A stretch of 64,000 nucleotides of DNA from Betaproteobacteria bacterium (GTDB lineage: Bacteria; Acidobacteriota; Terriglobia; Acidiferrales; UBA7541), in the NCBI GenBank assembly GCA_903970165.1, contig CAJCHZ010000019.1:17019-81018 (forward strand). The letters are read 5' to 3'. Shown piece by piece: positions 1 to 9,062 of the stretch. A model generated the notes under the pieces. The model ran no database searches. It saw only the letters and a program-made list of their open reading frames with translations, and was not told the DNA's origin. The position numbers and the translations under genes were made by a program. Numbering within the stretch: the stretch's first letter is position 1; each line of letters starts with the position of its first letter.

Positions 1-485
1 GGAACGAAATCCATACCGAGTTCAATTGGGCCAGGGCGAATCGCGAGGCATTTGTCCAAAATCTAAAAACAAGAATCAGTCGCGGAGTTCCGATCCACGC
101 CGTGGGACTACAGTCGCATCTGTGGGCCAACGTTCCCTCGTACGGTGAAGATTTTATTTCATTTCTAAAGACGCTGACGGACATGGGGTTAAAAATCCTG
201 ATCACGGAAATGGATGTTATGGATAGCGAAATCCCGGGTGATGTCCCGGTGCGCGATCAGATTGTCGCAAAAATTTATCATGACTACCTCTCCGTGGTGC
301 TGCCCCACAAAAGCGTGGTCGCTGTATTTACGTGGGGCTTGTCTGATCGATTCACATATTTGACAAAATACAAGCCGCGCAAAGACGGCGGCCCGGTGCG
401 CCCGCTGCCCCTCGACTCGAACTTGAATCCTGTGCCCGCATGGGATTCCATAGCCCGAGCCTTTGACGACGCAGAGCCGCGCTGA
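1..485 (+). CDS. Endo-1,4-beta-xylanase, GH10 family (C-terminal part; gene starts outside window)
   Basis: The reading frame is open from base 3, so the gene begins before the window; about 160 residues are visible. They match the second half of a GH10 (beta/alpha)8 barrel: a GVPIHAVGLQSHL-like strand, then ITEMDV, whose Glu (codon at 207-209) corresponds to the GH10 nucleophile, and a C-terminal FTWGLSDRFTYL segment that forms the last barrel strand. It ends with the usual NPVPAWDSI tail just before the stop. GH10 enzymes cleave the beta-1,4-xylan backbone with retention and are usually secreted. The N-terminus, any signal peptide and the acid/base Glu lie outside the window. It is followed about 100 bp later by an HTTM membrane protein and further downstream by galactan-degrading genes, which fits a plant cell wall polymer locus. 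Confidence 0.9.
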   Translation, partial: NEIHTEFNWARANREAFVQNLKTRISRGVPIHAVGLQSHLWANVPSYGEDFISFLKTLTDMGLKILITEMDVMDSEIPGDVPVRDQIVAKIYHDYLSVVLPHKSVVAVFTWGLSDRFTYLTKYKPRKDGGPVRPLPLDSNLNPVPAWDSIARAFDDAEPR

Positions 486-586
486 CCTTCGACATCGCGG
501 CGACAAGAAGTTGGCAATAGCGACAAGCGGAGAGGCCGGAAGATTGTTCGTCCGGCTGAAATTGGTCTATTCGACTAGTTGGGAAA

Positions 587-2386
587 ATGATTAGAAGCGA
601 TCTCATCGTACCCCTCATCAATGTGCTTCTACTCGCGTTGGCCGCATTTATTGTCCTGCTGGCCGCTGAGAGGCGATGGAAGTTGCTGAGCTCGTTTCGG
701 GCGGAAACCGGACCGCCCTTACACCTTGCTTTAGCCCGCGTCGTGATTATATCTGCCTTGCTGTCTAAAGTTAGTTTGCGGCAGGAAATACTCTACAGCA
801 CACTAGATAAGTCCCTTGTCGTTCCTCCAGTGGGTTGGTCGCACCTTGCCCCGCACATTCCGCGCAACCCTGACCTGGTTACGATCCTCTATGGATTGTT
901 TGTTTTCTTTGGTGTTCTGGCAATCGTAGGCCTCTTTGGAAGACTCGCCTGCTTGCTCACCTCTGCGCTCGGCTTTTACCTGCTGACCCTTCCCCAGCTC
1001 TTTGGGAAGATAAATCATGATCACAACCTGATCCTTTTTGGATTCTTGCTTGCCTTATCGTCCTGTTGCGACACGCTCAGTGTGGACGCGATTCGGGGTG
1101 CGATAAAGGCTGGCAGGCGAGGCACGTACACCAGCGCGCCGAAGGACAGCCTTGCTTATGCCGATCCCCTAAAGGCCATGATGGTTTTGATGGGATTGAT
1201 TTACTTCTTTCCGGGAGCCTGGAAGGTAGCGCGCCTCGGATTCGAATGGTTCTCTGTGGATAACATGCGTTGGACGATGGCAAAGAAACTATTCCAATCG
1301 CCTCATGTTACCTTCGTTCAAGAATGGGCTATCCACCACCCTCTCGCGCTTCTGGGAGGCGCGGTCTTCACTCCGCTCTTTGAGCTCGGTTTTATCTTTG
1401 CTATTTTCTCGCGGCGTACACGTGCTTTCGCCGCCGCGTGCGGGTTGATGTTTCACAATGCTATCGGCCTTCTTCTGAATATTCCTTTTGTTGGCTTGCA
1501 ATTATGTTATGTGATTTTTATTGACTGGACGCGTGTACTCGCCTGGATTGCTGCTCAATGGAAGATTGGTCGGATCACCGTTTTGAGGTTCGGCCAAAGC
1601 GAATTGCCAGCGTTGAACATTTTGTCCAAATTTGATTGGCTGGATTTGGTCTCAGTGGAGACGCCTGCCGCCTCATTCGCAAGTGAGCTGTTGCTTGCAC
1701 CCGATAGGAACGGATTGACTGTCGTCGATGACTCCGGGATCAACCTGTCCGGATATGAAGCTTGCTTATCAATAATGAAACGGATTGTTTGCCTTTGGCC
1801 GATCTATCCAATCCTTTCGTCAAAGATCTTGCGTAAGATCGGGGCATCCATCTACGAACACTTTCAGCATGCTCGGGAGAACCGAAACTTTGATGCGGGA
1901 AGAGCGAGTTTGAACTTGCCTTCCGATCCTCGGATCGGAATCCTGTTCAGGATCGTTTCCGGAACTTTTGTACTCGGCATGATCCTGGCCGGCTTGACCC
2001 ACTCGGTGAATGCATGGCCCATAGCTTGTTATCCGACTTTCGATCATCTCGAAAGCAACTTGGTGATTGAACTTTCTGCAAGAGCCACGGACGATAGCGG
2101 GCAGGTCTACGATCAGACCCTCAGCTTCGACCCCAAAATCGAAGCGAATCTATCGCCTGAGCGCTACGATGCCATGTTAGCAAGCCTGATGAGTCAAGAT
2201 GTGCCTGATTCCAGGCAAAGAGCCGTCGCCCTGGTAAATATCTGGCGCCAAGCCTACAACTATCCCGAATTCAAGGAAGTCACGCTCTATTCGTGTACCT
2301 ATGCACTTGATGCCGACGGAAAGTTGAGCCGGCTGATTGACAATCGCGAAATCTCGCACCTGGAAAGAAGGGATGGGTTGCAGTAG
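587..2386 (+). CDS. HTTM-domain integral membrane protein with degenerate DCC/DUF393-like domain
   Basis: A 599-residue polytopic protein. Residues 1-330 contain several hydrophobic helices and the segment INHDHNLILFGFLLALSSC followed by D-LS-D, typical of the HTTM (vitamin K-dependent gamma-carboxylase-like) family. A soluble stretch at about residues 340-450 (FDWLDLVSVET, a LLLAPDRNGLTVVDD segment, then YEACLSIMKRI and a Trp-Pro helix) resembles the DCC/DUF393 thiol-oxidoreductase-like domain but lacks its DGxCxLC motif. One more membrane helix (around residue 460) leads into a C-terminal tail of about 130 residues, perhaps periplasmic. The biochemical role of bacterial HTTM proteins is mostly unknown and I do not assign a substrate. 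The start ATG is the first in frame; no strong Shine-Dalgarno sequence precedes it. Confidence 0.7.
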   Translation: MIRSDLIVPLINVLLLALAAFIVLLAAERRWKLLSSFRAETGPPLHLALARVVIISALLSKVSLRQEILYSTLDKSLVVPPVGWSHLAPHIPRNPDLVTILYGLFVFFGVLAIVGLFGRLACLLTSALGFYLLTLPQLFGKINHDHNLILFGFLLALSSCCDTLSVDAIRGAIKAGRRGTYTSAPKDSLAYADPLKAMMVLMGLIYFFPGAWKVARLGFEWFSVDNMRWTMAKKLFQSPHVTFVQEWAIHHPLALLGGAVFTPLFELGFIFAIFSRRTRAFAAACGLMFHNAIGLLLNIPFVGLQLCYVIFIDWTRVLAWIAAQWKIGRITVLRFGQSELPALNILSKFDWLDLVSVETPAASFASELLLAPDRNGLTVVDDSGINLSGYEACLSIMKRIVCLWPIYPILSSKILRKIGASIYEHFQHARENRNFDAGRASLNLPSDPRIGILFRIVSGTFVLGMILAGLTHSVNAWPIACYPTFDHLESNLVIELSARATDDSGQVYDQTLSFDPKIEANLSPERYDAMLASLMSQDVPDSRQRAVALVNIWRQAYNYPEFKEVTLYSCTYALDADGKLSRLIDNREISHLERRDGLQ

Positions 2387-2404
2387 TCCGAATATTTCAG
2401 GCAA

Positions 2405-2444
2405 TCCTCGATGGTGGAAGGCAAATCCGCTGGGAAATCGAGGA
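2405..2444. terminator. Possible hairpin terminator after the HTTM gene
   Basis: TCCTCGAT (2405-2412) and ATCGAGGA (2437-2444) are perfect 8-bp inverted arms, separated by 24 bases, lying 18 bp past the HTTM stop codon. The loop is long and no T-tract follows, so this is only a weak terminator candidate. Confidence 0.25.
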
Positions 2445-2543
2445 AAATATTCGCACTGACATCGTCATCTCGTTTCTGAGCCTGAAGTTGGTTTTGACCC
2501 GGCTCATTTCATTTGCACCTTCGAATCCATTAACAGTGCGTTC

Positions 2544-2882
2544 TTATTTGATCTTCTGGTTCCCCGGCAGTCCTTCGTTAATGCTCTTTAGCGCCTGAAA
2601 TCCGTCGCCGACCACTGTCGTTTTAATGTCGCCGCGCGTCACCAGAATGGGTTTCAGCAGAATCACCAGCACATCCGTCTTCCCATTGTTCACCGTGTGA
2701 AATCCCCGCCTGTTCTCTCCTTTCGTCAGCCGCACTGCTTCCTCTGCTGCCGCCACCCCTTGATTGCTGATCGGCTTCCCTAACCTCTCATCGCACTGCG
2801 TATCTACAGCTTGCGTTGTTCTGACTCCAAGAGAATGAGTTGTCACTCTGGCTCGAAATGGTACGATGGGCGAGATCTCCAT
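2544..2882 (-). CDS. Small protein of unknown function, or remnant of a gene tail
   Basis: This open frame of 112 codons fills most of the 479-bp space between the HTTM gene and the sensor kinase, on the opposite strand. Its C-terminal half (GKTDVLVILLKPILVTRGD, then DGFQALKSINEGLP) looks protein-like and faintly recalls the end of secretin-type proteins, where a KT-hydrophobic-TP segment is common, but I cannot assign a family. The N-terminal 40 residues look random and overlap the start of the sensor kinase, so the true start may be further in, or this may be the decayed end of a lost gene. It could also be spurious. Confidence 0.3.
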   Translation of the reverse strand: MEISPIVPFRARVTTHSLGVRTTQAVDTQCDERLGKPISNQGVAAAEEAVRLTKGENRRGFHTVNNGKTDVLVILLKPILVTRGDIKTTVVGDGFQALKSINEGLPGNQKIK

Positions 2883-5850
2883 GGCTCGGTACGTTTGGTG
2901 CTGCGTTTTCTGCTTGCTGGTTGGAGTTCCGTCAGATGCTGTCTCGTTGCGTAGTCTGCCGGACGGCTACACGAGACGTGTGTGGCAAACCCAGGATGGG
3001 CTTCCTGAAAACACCGTCCAAGCCTTTGCTCAAACGCCGGATCATTATCTCTGGATCGGTACGAGCGGTGGACTGGTGCGGTTTGACGGCGCAAAGTTCG
3101 TCAACTTTGATCGCGGCAACACTCCCGAAATTCACGAGAACAGCATCTTCTGCCTGACCGTTTCGCGCGACGGGAGCTTGTGGGCAGGTACCGACGGTGG
3201 CGGACTGCTGCGCTACAAAGATGGCGGATTCCATCTGTACTCCGCGTCAGAAGGACTTTCCAACAGCTTCATTAGAGCCGTCTTCGAAGATCACGAGGGA
3301 AGATTGTGGGCTGGCACCGACGACGGATTGTTCCGGCTCGTGGATGACCGCTTCATCCGCATGGACGCCAACGAAAAATTCCCAGCATTGGCCGTGCATG
3401 CCATTCGTGAGGACCACACCGGGCGATTATGGGTTGGTGGTTCAAGGCTGGTGATGCTCCAGGGCAATGAGAGCAAGGAATTCCACCTCGAAGGTTATCC
3501 GAGCGCCACTCGCGTCAAATCCATTCTCGAAACCTCCGACGGAACGATTTGGGTGGGAACAGTTTCCGGTCTGCAGCGCCCAAAGGGGTCTTTGGAAAGC
3601 GGGCGCTTCGAGAAAATTCCCGAAGTCACCAGCACCGTCCGCGTTCTCCGCCAGGATCGCGAAGGCACTTTATGGATCGGCAGTATTGGCGGCGGCCTGG
3701 TTCGCTACCGGAATGGAAAATTTACGCCTGTTGCGACACGGGAAGATCCGCCAGGCAGCACCGTCCTGGCTTTGTTTGAAGACAGCGAACAAAATATCTG
3801 GGTAGGGCTGCAGACGGGATTGCTGCGCTTAAGCAGGGCGGCTATGACCACATTCCCCCTGCCCGACGCCCCCAACGCAGACTTCGGAACGGTCTACGCC
3901 GATCGCGACGGATCGCTTTGGGTGGCGAGCACGCATCTCTACCGAATCAACGCTCGGCGCGACGATTCCGAATTGATCCCCGCGCCGGAGCCTGGAATCC
4001 GCGTGCGCAACGTGCTACGCGATCGTTCCGGCGCTTTGTGGATTGGCACGGACGGCCACGGCGCGTATCGCTCGAAAGGCTCGGAGAAATCTCATTACAC
4101 CACGCACAACGGCCTGACGAATGACTTCGTGCGGGCCTTCCTCGAGAGCCGCGATGGAAGCGTCTGGATTGCCACCGATGAAGGCATCAACCGCTGGCGC
4201 GACGGAACTCTAAACAGTTACCGAATGGCCGATGGACTCTGTTATTTCAGCACGCGTGCACTGTTGGAGGACGGCGACGGCGGCATCTGGATCGGCACGG
4301 ACCGAGGCGTGAGCCATTGGCAAAACGGAGATTTTGTCCACGATCCAGTGGTCAAGCGCCTCAGCGCGGAAAAGGTCTGGTCGATTCACGAGGATGCCGA
4401 TGGCGGCCTGTGGTTTGGAACGCGAGGAGCCGGACTATTTCGCTGGCGAAATGGCGTACTGACCTCCTTTGGAAGCGACCAAGGGCTCGCAAGCAACAGC
4501 ATTTATCAAATATTGGAAGATGCGCACGGGATGTTCTGGATGAGCGGTCCGAACGGAATTTCCTCCGTGTCGCGGCGGGACCTGGACAAGCTGGCCGACC
4601 ACTCCGACTTTCGCCCCGCGATCACCTTGTATGGCCTTTCCGATGGAGTGGAAGCAACGCAAATGCACGGAGGTACTCAGCCTGCTGGAACCCTCACAAC
4701 GAGCGGCGAACTCTGGTTCCCGAGCAATCGCGGGCCTGTGCGCGTTCTTCCAGACCAGACGCGTCCCGGGGATTTGCCACAGGTGGTGATCGAGCAGGTG
4801 CTGGTGGACGGCCGTGAAGAACCTATCTCCAGCCGGTTGCTCGTTCCGCCCGGCGAAGGGAAACTGCAAATTGATTACAGCGCCATCCGCATGCGCTCCC
4901 AGGAACGCATTCGTTTCCGTTACAGGCTCGAAAACTTTGACCGCGATTGGACGGAGCCGCTGAACAGCCGCGTCGCCAACTACACGAATCTTGCTCCCGG
5001 ATTCTACCGCTTCGACGTGCAGGCGTTTGAAATGAACACGCCGGAGAAAGCAACGGACGCCTCCCTGACAATCGAGTGGCGCCGGCATTTTTATCGCACG
5101 CCATGGTTTGTTGCGCTATGTTCGGCGCTCGTCCTCTTCAGCGTTTTTGCGGTCTACCGGCTGCGTCTGCGGCAGGTGCACGCGCGCTTTGAAGCCGTGC
5201 TCGAGGAACGGAATCGCATCGCGCGGGAAATGCATGACACGGTGATCCAGGGATGCGTCAGCGCGTCGGCTTTGCTGGAAGCTGTCGTGTCGCTCGACCC
5301 CAATGGTTCCGGTGCACTCAGAGATTTGATAGATACCGCGAGAAATCAAGTGCGAGCGACCGTGGATGAGGCGCGGCGGGCAGTCTGGAATCTCCGCCAG
5401 AGGGAAGTTGCCTCGCCCAAGATCAACCAGCTGCTGGATCAGATGGCGCAGCAGTTAAGTCATGCCGCGCGCGTCCCGATAGTGGTCAGAACTTCCGGCA
5501 ATCTCGTGCAACTGGATCGCTCGGTCGAGTACGTTCTCCTGATGGTGGCTCGCGAGGCGGTTTCCAATGCCGTGCACCACGCCCAGCCCCGTGAGATCGT
5601 GATTGAGATTAAATTCGAGCCAGAAACCGTTACGATGTGGGTGGAAGACGACGGCTCGGGATTCGAGCTGGAAGAAATTCTTGCCACGCCGGGAGCCCAT
5701 TTTGGAATCATTGGCATGCGCGAGAGAATCGAACACCTCGGAGGACACTTTCACATGGAGAGTGCTCCAGGCCGAGGCACGCGGTTGTCGGTGGAAATTC
5801 CTATGAACGCGCGAGTCGAGAAAAAAGATGCAGAGGCCTTGAGCGTATGA
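2866..5850 (+). CDS. Two-component propeller sensor histidine kinase (reg_prop / Y_Y_Y / HisKA_3 / HATPase)
   Basis: A 994-residue one-membrane-pass sensor. After a short signal-like N-terminus come about 13 repeats with the LW(I/A)GT(x)GGL pattern (residues about 40-590), enough for two seven-bladed periplasmic propellers. A Y_Y_Y domain follows (about 660-735), then one membrane helix at about 745-768 and a cytoplasmic kinase. The dimerisation/phosphoacceptor motif EMHDTVIQG places the phospho-His at residue 790. The ATPase has an N-box (REAVSNAVHHA), DDGSGFE and GMRERIEHLGG. Unlike Bacteroides hybrid (HTCS) sensors it has no fused receiver or AraC domain; its regulator is the next gene, whose ATG overlaps this stop by four bases. 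The position just before GH35, receptor and GH53 genes suggests it senses a galactan-type oligosaccharide; that ligand is inferred. An alternative ATG at 2881 gives a cleaner signal peptide. Confidence 0.92.
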   Translation: MGEISMARYVWCCVFCLLVGVPSDAVSLRSLPDGYTRRVWQTQDGLPENTVQAFAQTPDHYLWIGTSGGLVRFDGAKFVNFDRGNTPEIHENSIFCLTVSRDGSLWAGTDGGGLLRYKDGGFHLYSASEGLSNSFIRAVFEDHEGRLWAGTDDGLFRLVDDRFIRMDANEKFPALAVHAIREDHTGRLWVGGSRLVMLQGNESKEFHLEGYPSATRVKSILETSDGTIWVGTVSGLQRPKGSLESGRFEKIPEVTSTVRVLRQDREGTLWIGSIGGGLVRYRNGKFTPVATREDPPGSTVLALFEDSEQNIWVGLQTGLLRLSRAAMTTFPLPDAPNADFGTVYADRDGSLWVASTHLYRINARRDDSELIPAPEPGIRVRNVLRDRSGALWIGTDGHGAYRSKGSEKSHYTTHNGLTNDFVRAFLESRDGSVWIATDEGINRWRDGTLNSYRMADGLCYFSTRALLEDGDGGIWIGTDRGVSHWQNGDFVHDPVVKRLSAEKVWSIHEDADGGLWFGTRGAGLFRWRNGVLTSFGSDQGLASNSIYQILEDAHGMFWMSGPNGISSVSRRDLDKLADHSDFRPAITLYGLSDGVEATQMHGGTQPAGTLTTSGELWFPSNRGPVRVLPDQTRPGDLPQVVIEQVLVDGREEPISSRLLVPPGEGKLQIDYSAIRMRSQERIRFRYRLENFDRDWTEPLNSRVANYTNLAPGFYRFDVQAFEMNTPEKATDASLTIEWRRHFYRTPWFVALCSALVLFSVFAVYRLRLRQVHARFEAVLEERNRIAREMHDTVIQGCVSASALLEAVVSLDPNGSGALRDLIDTARNQVRATVDEARRAVWNLRQREVASPKINQLLDQMAQQLSHAARVPIVVRTSGNLVQLDRSVEYVLLMVAREAVSNAVHHAQPREIVIEIKFEPETVTMWVEDDGSGFELEEILATPGAHFGIIGMRERIEHLGGHFHMESAPGRGTRLSVEIPMNARVEKKDAEALSV

Positions 5851-6476
5851 CCGCGGCGCAAAAAATCGGCGTTCTTGTCGTGGATGATCATCCCATTATG
5901 CGGTTGGGTGTGGCTGCGATTATCAATGCGCAATCGGACATGAAGGTTTGCGCTCAGGCAGGCTCCGGCGAAGAGGCTGTTCGCATCTTCAAGAAGCAAC
6001 GCCCGGACATCACTCTGATGGACTTGCGGCTTCCGGGAATGAGCGGGTTGGACGCTCTGCGCGCCATTCGCCAGGAAGATCATCACGCGAAATGCGTCGT
6101 GCTGACGACGTACGAAGGCGATGAGGATATTCACCAGGCGCTCGTGGCTGGTGCGCTTGGCTACATTATCAAAGGAATGTCCCACGAAACTCTGGTGGAT
6201 GCCTTGCGGCGGGCGCATGCGGGGACGCGTTGTTTGCCTCCGCCGGTGGCGCGCAGCCTCGCAGATCGCACTCCCAACTCCGATCTTAGCCCGCGAGAGC
6301 GTGAGGTTCTGTCGCTCATGGTGCAGGGAAAGAGTAACAAAGAGATCGGTTCCATTTTGGGCATCACCGAGGCGACCGTAAAATGCCATGTTAGCGTGAT
6401 TTTAATGCGCCTCGAAGCGAATGACCGCACCCAGGCGGTCATTGCCGCGCTGCAACGCGGATTGGAACACCTCTAG
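5847..6476 (+). CDS. NarL/FixJ-type response regulator (receiver + LuxR HTH)
   Basis: 209 residues starting at the ATG that overlaps the kinase stop (ATGA), which indicates translational coupling and a cognate pair. The receiver begins with VVDDHP (Asp13-Asp14) and has the phospho-acceptor Asp59 in LMDLRLPGMSG, a T in VLTTY and a conserved Lys in GYIIKG. The C-terminal LuxR-type HTH begins with LSPREREVLSLMVQGKSNKE and contains the ATVKCHVS recognition helix. NarL-type regulators bind dyad sites as dimers. An 18-bp imperfect palindrome just downstream (6502-6519), repeated at two other promoters of this locus, is a candidate target. An in-frame upstream extension to 5637 is only an overlap with the kinase gene and is not used. 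Confidence 0.95.
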   Translation: MTAAQKIGVLVVDDHPIMRLGVAAIINAQSDMKVCAQAGSGEEAVRIFKKQRPDITLMDLRLPGMSGLDALRAIRQEDHHAKCVVLTTYEGDEDIHQALVAGALGYIIKGMSHETLVDALRRAHAGTRCLPPPVARSLADRTPNSDLSPREREVLSLMVQGKSNKEIGSILGITEATVKCHVSVILMRLEANDRTQAVIAALQRGLEHL

Positions 6477-6501
6477 CGTCCGAGTCGTTTTTTCCTCACG
6501 A

Positions 6502-6519
6502 ATCCAACCTTAGTCGGAT
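6502..6519. promoter_or_regulatory. Candidate operator site A (ATCCnAC-yTTA-GkCGGAT dyad)
   Basis: ATCCAACCTTAGTCGGAT lies 26 bp after the response regulator gene and 62 bp before the preferred start of the GH35 gene. Its outer arms ATCC/GGAT and inner AC/GT are symmetric (12 of 18 positions pair). Near-identical sites occur at 9175-9192 and 14570-14587, each upstream of another gene of the same locus. Binding by the adjacent LuxR-type regulator is inferred. Confidence 0.5.
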
Positions 6520-6581
6520 TTGCAACTATGCATAGTGGCATACAGTCGCCCGGGAATTGCGTTCTCTCGGCGCCTTACACT

Positions 6582-9062
6582 ATGTCCATCCGAACATTTG
6601 CGTTGTGCGGAGTTGCTTGCCTTCTGGTTGGCGGCCTGATTCTATCCGTCAGCGCCGCCGCGCGGAATGACGGCGACCCCAAAATGTTTATTGACGCGAG
6701 CAAACCGGCAGGCGCGCCTGAGCCGCTCTCGTTCTCCATTGGAGGGCAATCGCCGGGTGGGCACATCCTGTCTGCCAACACGCGCTACTTAACGCTCGAT
6801 GGAAAGCCGTGGTTTCCGGTAATGGGAGAATTCCATTATTCCCGCTATCCCGCCGAGTATTGGGAAGAAGAAATCCTCAAGATGAAAGCAGGCGGAGTCC
6901 AAATCGTTTCGACCTACGTTTTCTGGATTCATCACGAAGAAATTGAAGGCGAGTTCGATTGGTCGGGCCAGCGCGATTTGCGCCGTTTCGTGGAACTCTG
7001 CGCCAAACATGGCATGTACGCCTGGATCCGCATTGGCCCGTGGGACCACGGAGAAGTGCGTAATGGCGGGCTCCCCGACTGGCTCGTCGAACACTATCCC
7101 ATCCGTCAAAGCGATCCCCAGTATCTTCACTACGTACAGCGATTGGATGAAGAGATCGGCCAGCAGCTGAAAGGCCTGTACTGGCAGGATGGCGGCCCGA
7201 TTGTGGGTATTCAAATTGAAAACGAGTACAAAGAGCGGGGGCCAGGCAAGGGCAGCGAGCACATGCTCACGCTGCTCGAACTCGCGCACCGCGCGGGGAT
7301 AAATGCGCCTTTTGTTACTGCGACCGCGTGGGACGACGCCACCGTTCCCACTACCGGCTATCTGCCTGTATTTGGCGGCTACGCCGAGCAATTCTGGAAT
7401 CGCAAAACTACGGAGCTTCCTCCCAATCCGAATTATTTTTTCACGGCGATTCGATGCGATGAAAATGTCGGCGAGGATTTGCACTCGAAACGTCCTGACA
7501 TTGACGCGCGTTATATTTCACTTCCATTCCTGACCGCGGAAATGGGTGGAGGCATGGAACATTCTTATCATCGGCGGCCATTGATGAGCGGAGACGATAC
7601 TGCGGCCATGGCCGTCGTAAAACTTGGTTCCGGCGTGACGATGTATGGCTACTACATGTTTCATGGCGGAACGAACCCGGAAGGGAAAAAGACCACCTTG
7701 CAGGAATCGCAAGCCACCGGATATCCGAATGATCTGCCCGTGAAGTCCTACGATTTTCAGGCACCACTCGGCGAATTCGGCCAGATGAATGAAACCTTCC
7801 GTGACGTAAAAACACTTCACCTCTTTCTCCATGATTTCGGCTCGAGCCTCGCCCTCATGAATCCGTATTTCCCAGACCGCACTCCGGAGAACAAGCTGGA
7901 CACCAAAACCCCTCGCTTAGCGGCACGCTTCGCCGACGATCGTGGCTTCCTTTTTATAAACAATTACCAGCGGTTGCACCCGCTGCCGGAGCGCAAAGAT
8001 CTTCAGGCTCATCTGAAACTGGCTTCAGGTAATACCATCGATATTCCCAGCCGGCCGATCGATATTCCGTCCGGCGCCTACATGATCTGGCCGGTAAACC
8101 TGAGCATGAATGGAGTGACGCTGCGCTACGCAACGGCCCAGCTTCTCTGCAAACTCGATGACCCGGGCATATACGTGTTTTTCGCGTCGCCTGGTGTCGC
8201 TCCACAATTCGTGTTTGACTCCGCGGATGGCGAGTCCATGGAAGCCCCGGGTGCGCGCCTGAAAAAGGAACGAGGGTTGGTTTACGTGGACAAAATCGAA
8301 CCGGGCCCGAAATCGGCAATCCGCGTCCGCGCCCGCGACGGCAAGCAAACGCAAATCATCGTTCTCTCCCGGGAAGCCGCAAGAAACATCTGGAAAACGC
8401 GGATTGCCGGACGCGACCATTTGGTATTTACGCAAGCCGATGTGTTTTTCGATGAGAACCGTGTGCACCTGCGATCCAGCGATGCGTCGCGAATCGCGTT
8501 TGGAGTTTTCCCGAAACTGAATCAGCCGCCCCCCGGCTTCACACCAAAAGGAAGTGACGGCATCTTTGAAATGTATGCAAAGCACATCGAGCCGGCGAAA
8601 ATCACCGCAAAAATTGAGCAACTCAAGGAAGCCGATATGCAGCCTCCAGTCACTATGGGCAAGGAAGTGGCGGAAGCGCCACCCGAAGCGGCCTTTGCGG
8701 GAGCTGGTCGGTGGTCGGTACGCGTTCCCGCTGTCGAATCGGATGCCATCGCCGATGTGCTCCTCAAGATCGACTACGAAGGAGACATCGCAAGAGTCTA
8801 TGAAGACGGCAAATTCGTAACGGATGACTTTTTCGACGGCGCGCCCTGGGAAGTGGGTTTGCGGCGGCCCCCAGCGCATGGTTCAGACCCGGAGCTGGAG
8901 TTGAGAATTTTGCCCCTCCGCAAGGATGCTCCCATCTATCTACCTCCCGGGACACATCCCGAGTTTCGCAAAGGCGACGAGGTCGCCCGAATCAAGGGAA
9001 TTCAGGTCATCCCGGAATACGAAGGAATAGCCGATTTGAGCCCGGCTACCCGTCCTCAGTAA
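6582..9062 (+). CDS. Beta-galactosidase, GH35 family, secreted
   Basis: Start ATG 6582 is preferred over 6528 because it opens directly with a signal peptide (MSIRTFALCG, a hydrophobic core, then AAA). This gives 826 residues. The catalytic barrel begins with LDGKPWFPVMGEFHYSRYP and contains GGPIVGIQIENEY, whose last Glu (residue 215) is the GH35 proton donor, and LTAEMGGG, whose Glu320 fits the nucleophile position. C-terminal beta-sandwich domains follow, with a jelly-roll near the end (WSVRVPAVESDAIADVLLKI). GH35 enzymes remove terminal beta-galactose with retention. With two neighbouring GH53 endo-galactanases it would complete hydrolysis of galacto-oligosaccharides, probably in the periplasm. 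Upstream site A makes control by the adjacent two-component system plausible. Confidence 0.9.
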   Translation: MSIRTFALCGVACLLVGGLILSVSAAARNDGDPKMFIDASKPAGAPEPLSFSIGGQSPGGHILSANTRYLTLDGKPWFPVMGEFHYSRYPAEYWEEEILKMKAGGVQIVSTYVFWIHHEEIEGEFDWSGQRDLRRFVELCAKHGMYAWIRIGPWDHGEVRNGGLPDWLVEHYPIRQSDPQYLHYVQRLDEEIGQQLKGLYWQDGGPIVGIQIENEYKERGPGKGSEHMLTLLELAHRAGINAPFVTATAWDDATVPTTGYLPVFGGYAEQFWNRKTTELPPNPNYFFTAIRCDENVGEDLHSKRPDIDARYISLPFLTAEMGGGMEHSYHRRPLMSGDDTAAMAVVKLGSGVTMYGYYMFHGGTNPEGKKTTLQESQATGYPNDLPVKSYDFQAPLGEFGQMNETFRDVKTLHLFLHDFGSSLALMNPYFPDRTPENKLDTKTPRLAARFADDRGFLFINNYQRLHPLPERKDLQAHLKLASGNTIDIPSRPIDIPSGAYMIWPVNLSMNGVTLRYATAQLLCKLDDPGIYVFFASPGVAPQFVFDSADGESMEAPGARLKKERGLVYVDKIEPGPKSAIRVRARDGKQTQIIVLSREAARNIWKTRIAGRDHLVFTQADVFFDENRVHLRSSDASRIAFGVFPKLNQPPPGFTPKGSDGIFEMYAKHIEPAKITAKIEQLKEADMQPPVTMGKEVAEAPPEAAFAGAGRWSVRVPAVESDAIADVLLKIDYEGDIARVYEDGKFVTDDFFDGAPWEVGLRRPPAHGSDPELELRILPLRKDAPIYLPPGTHPEFRKGDEVARIKGIQVIPEYEGIADLSPATRPQ

